From assembly GCA_027005175.1 (NCBI GenBank), contig JALTMC010000093.1, positions 1,267 to 7,839 of the forward strand: DNA of 6,573 bases, in the 5' to 3' direction. Both the position numbers and the translations under genes were made by a program. The stretch comes from Myxococcales bacterium. GTDB taxonomy: Bacteria > Myxococcota_C > UBA6777. How positions within the stretch are numbered: position 1 is the first letter of the stretch; the number at the start of each line of letters is the position of its first letter. This document shows, piece by piece, positions 5,917-6,573 of the stretch. The notes beneath the pieces are model-generated. The model saw nothing but the letters and a program-made list of their open reading frames with translations. It had not been told where the DNA came from and did not search any database.

Positions 5917-6573
5917 TTAGGTTTGATGGAACCAGGAGCCGACAGCCATCTTCTCTTGTGCCTGTCCGTCGTTAAACCATCGGGCTCGAATGGTTTGGGC
6001 GTCGCGGTAGAATCGTTCGATGGGGAACTCCGTTGTGTATCCGTAGCCACCGTGGATTTGCAAGGCTTCTTGGGCTGCATGGACTGCGATTCGGGAGTTG
6101 TAAGAGAAGGCGGAGTGGCTCCATATGTCGAAGGATTCCCATTCACCAGCTTGCCAGAGTGTCGCAGCTTTATCGATGAGGAGTTGGCCGGCTTCAAGTT
6201 CCATCCCAACATCGGCTATTTTCCATTGAATGGACTGAAACTGACTGAGTGATTTGCCAAACTGCTTGCGTTGTTGGGCGTAGTCGCAAGCTTGCTTGTG
6301 GGAGATCTGAGCGATTCCCAGACTGGCTGCTGCCAGGCAGAGTTGTCCGCAGTTCCAGATATGTTGCTCTGCGCGGTCATCGGCATCACAGGAGCGAATA
6401 CAATCTTGTTGTGAGGCAGAGACGCCGTGAAGGCGGATATGTGCGATATCCGTGTGTCGTAAACCGAGCTTTCCACGAACGATCTGGCGTTCTATTCCCG
6501 GTGCGTTTGCATCGATCCAGAAGGCGAGGCGTTCACCTTCTGTGTTGGAAGCAAACAACAAGAGGTGTTGGGC
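5917..6573 (-). CDS. Acyl-CoA dehydrogenase, C-terminal 218 residues (partial)
   Basis: The frame is open to the right edge, so roughly the first 160 residues of a protein of about 380 are missing. Acyl-CoA dehydrogenases use FAD to form the alpha-beta double bond of acyl-CoA thioesters in the cytoplasm and pass electrons to electron-transfer flavoprotein. Visible from the first residue in the window: the end of the beta-barrel domain (KLGLRHTDIAHIRL, 35-48), then the helical C-terminal domain with QRKQFGKSLSQFQ (91-103), whose Arg and Gln contact FAD in the family. The family signature IHGGYGYTTEFPIERFYRDA is at 173-192. The usual YEGTSE motif that supplies the catalytic glutamate in many members reads FNDGQA (200-205), giving Asp at the aligned place. 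The other known site, an early glutamate as in isovaleryl-CoA dehydrogenase, aligns to the GQL segment and is also absent. Substrate cannot be assigned. It could be a divergent or non-dehydrogenating member. A 75-nt gap separates it from the Cca-like gene. Confidence 0.88.
   Translation of the reverse strand, partial: AQHLLLFASNTEGERLAFWIDANAPGIERQIVRGKLGLRHTDIAHIRLHGVSASQQDCIRSCDADDRAEQHIWNCGQLCLAAASLGIAQISHKQACDYAQQRKQFGKSLSQFQSIQWKIADVGMELEAGQLLIDKAATLWQAGEWESFDIWSHSAFSYNSRIAVHAAQEALQIHGGYGYTTEFPIERFYRDAQTIRARWFNDGQAQEKMAVGSWFHQT

Noticed and set aside
5826-6212. A minus-strand frame in which the tandem repeat encodes two copies of DLTPQRSLKH.
   Set aside because: Most of it lies antiparallel in frame terms to the clearly real acyl-CoA dehydrogenase on the same strand. 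The peptide repeat is a by-product of a 30-bp unit being divisible by three.

Overview
All the protein-coding content that I can support lies on the minus strand, so genes read from right to left. Base composition looks close to 50% GC by eye. The layout suggests a Gram-negative bacterial chromosome, possibly a deltaproteobacterial or myxococcal lineage, but no lineage-specific marker is present and that guess is weak. No insertion sequence, integrase, tRNA or rRNA gene, or CRISPR array is visible.

Right part (about 4474-6573): the C-terminal two thirds of an acyl-CoA dehydrogenase runs in from the right edge. After a 75-nt gap holding a perfect 30-bp tandem duplication comes a class II CCA-adding/poly(A)-polymerase-like protein with an HD domain. 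Its nucleotidyltransferase motifs are eroded at every key position I can align, while its HD phosphohydrolase motifs look intact. It may therefore be a pseudo-nucleotidyltransferase that keeps only the HD activity.

Middle (4149-4473, 325 nt without a protein gene): this spacer is unusually structured. Next to the drmD start there is a likely minus-strand promoter whose -35 element lies in one arm of a perfect 10-bp inverted repeat. Further right there is a plus-strand candidate small RNA with a weak promoter, a 7-bp perfect hairpin and a hairpin followed by six T. Its 5' part can also pair over 17 bp with sequence beyond that terminator. The G-U pairs in this long stem form only in plus-strand RNA.

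Left part (1-4148): two genes of a DISARM-type anti-phage system sit in tandem. The first encodes a SNF2-family helicase, DrmD. Seventeen nucleotides downstream begins a large protein that matches the N-terminal region of DISARM/BREX-type DNA methyltransferases (likely DrmMI), cut by the left edge. The drmD-drmMI pair is the signature of class 1 DISARM; drmA, drmB and drmC would be expected beyond the left edge. The methyltransferase would mark host DNA and the helicase would belong to the machinery acting on incoming unmarked DNA.

The window is thus the upstream boundary of a known kind of defence operon next to metabolic or RNA-related genes. The least explained elements are the structured spacer, the degenerate Cca-like protein and the tandem dyad repeat.
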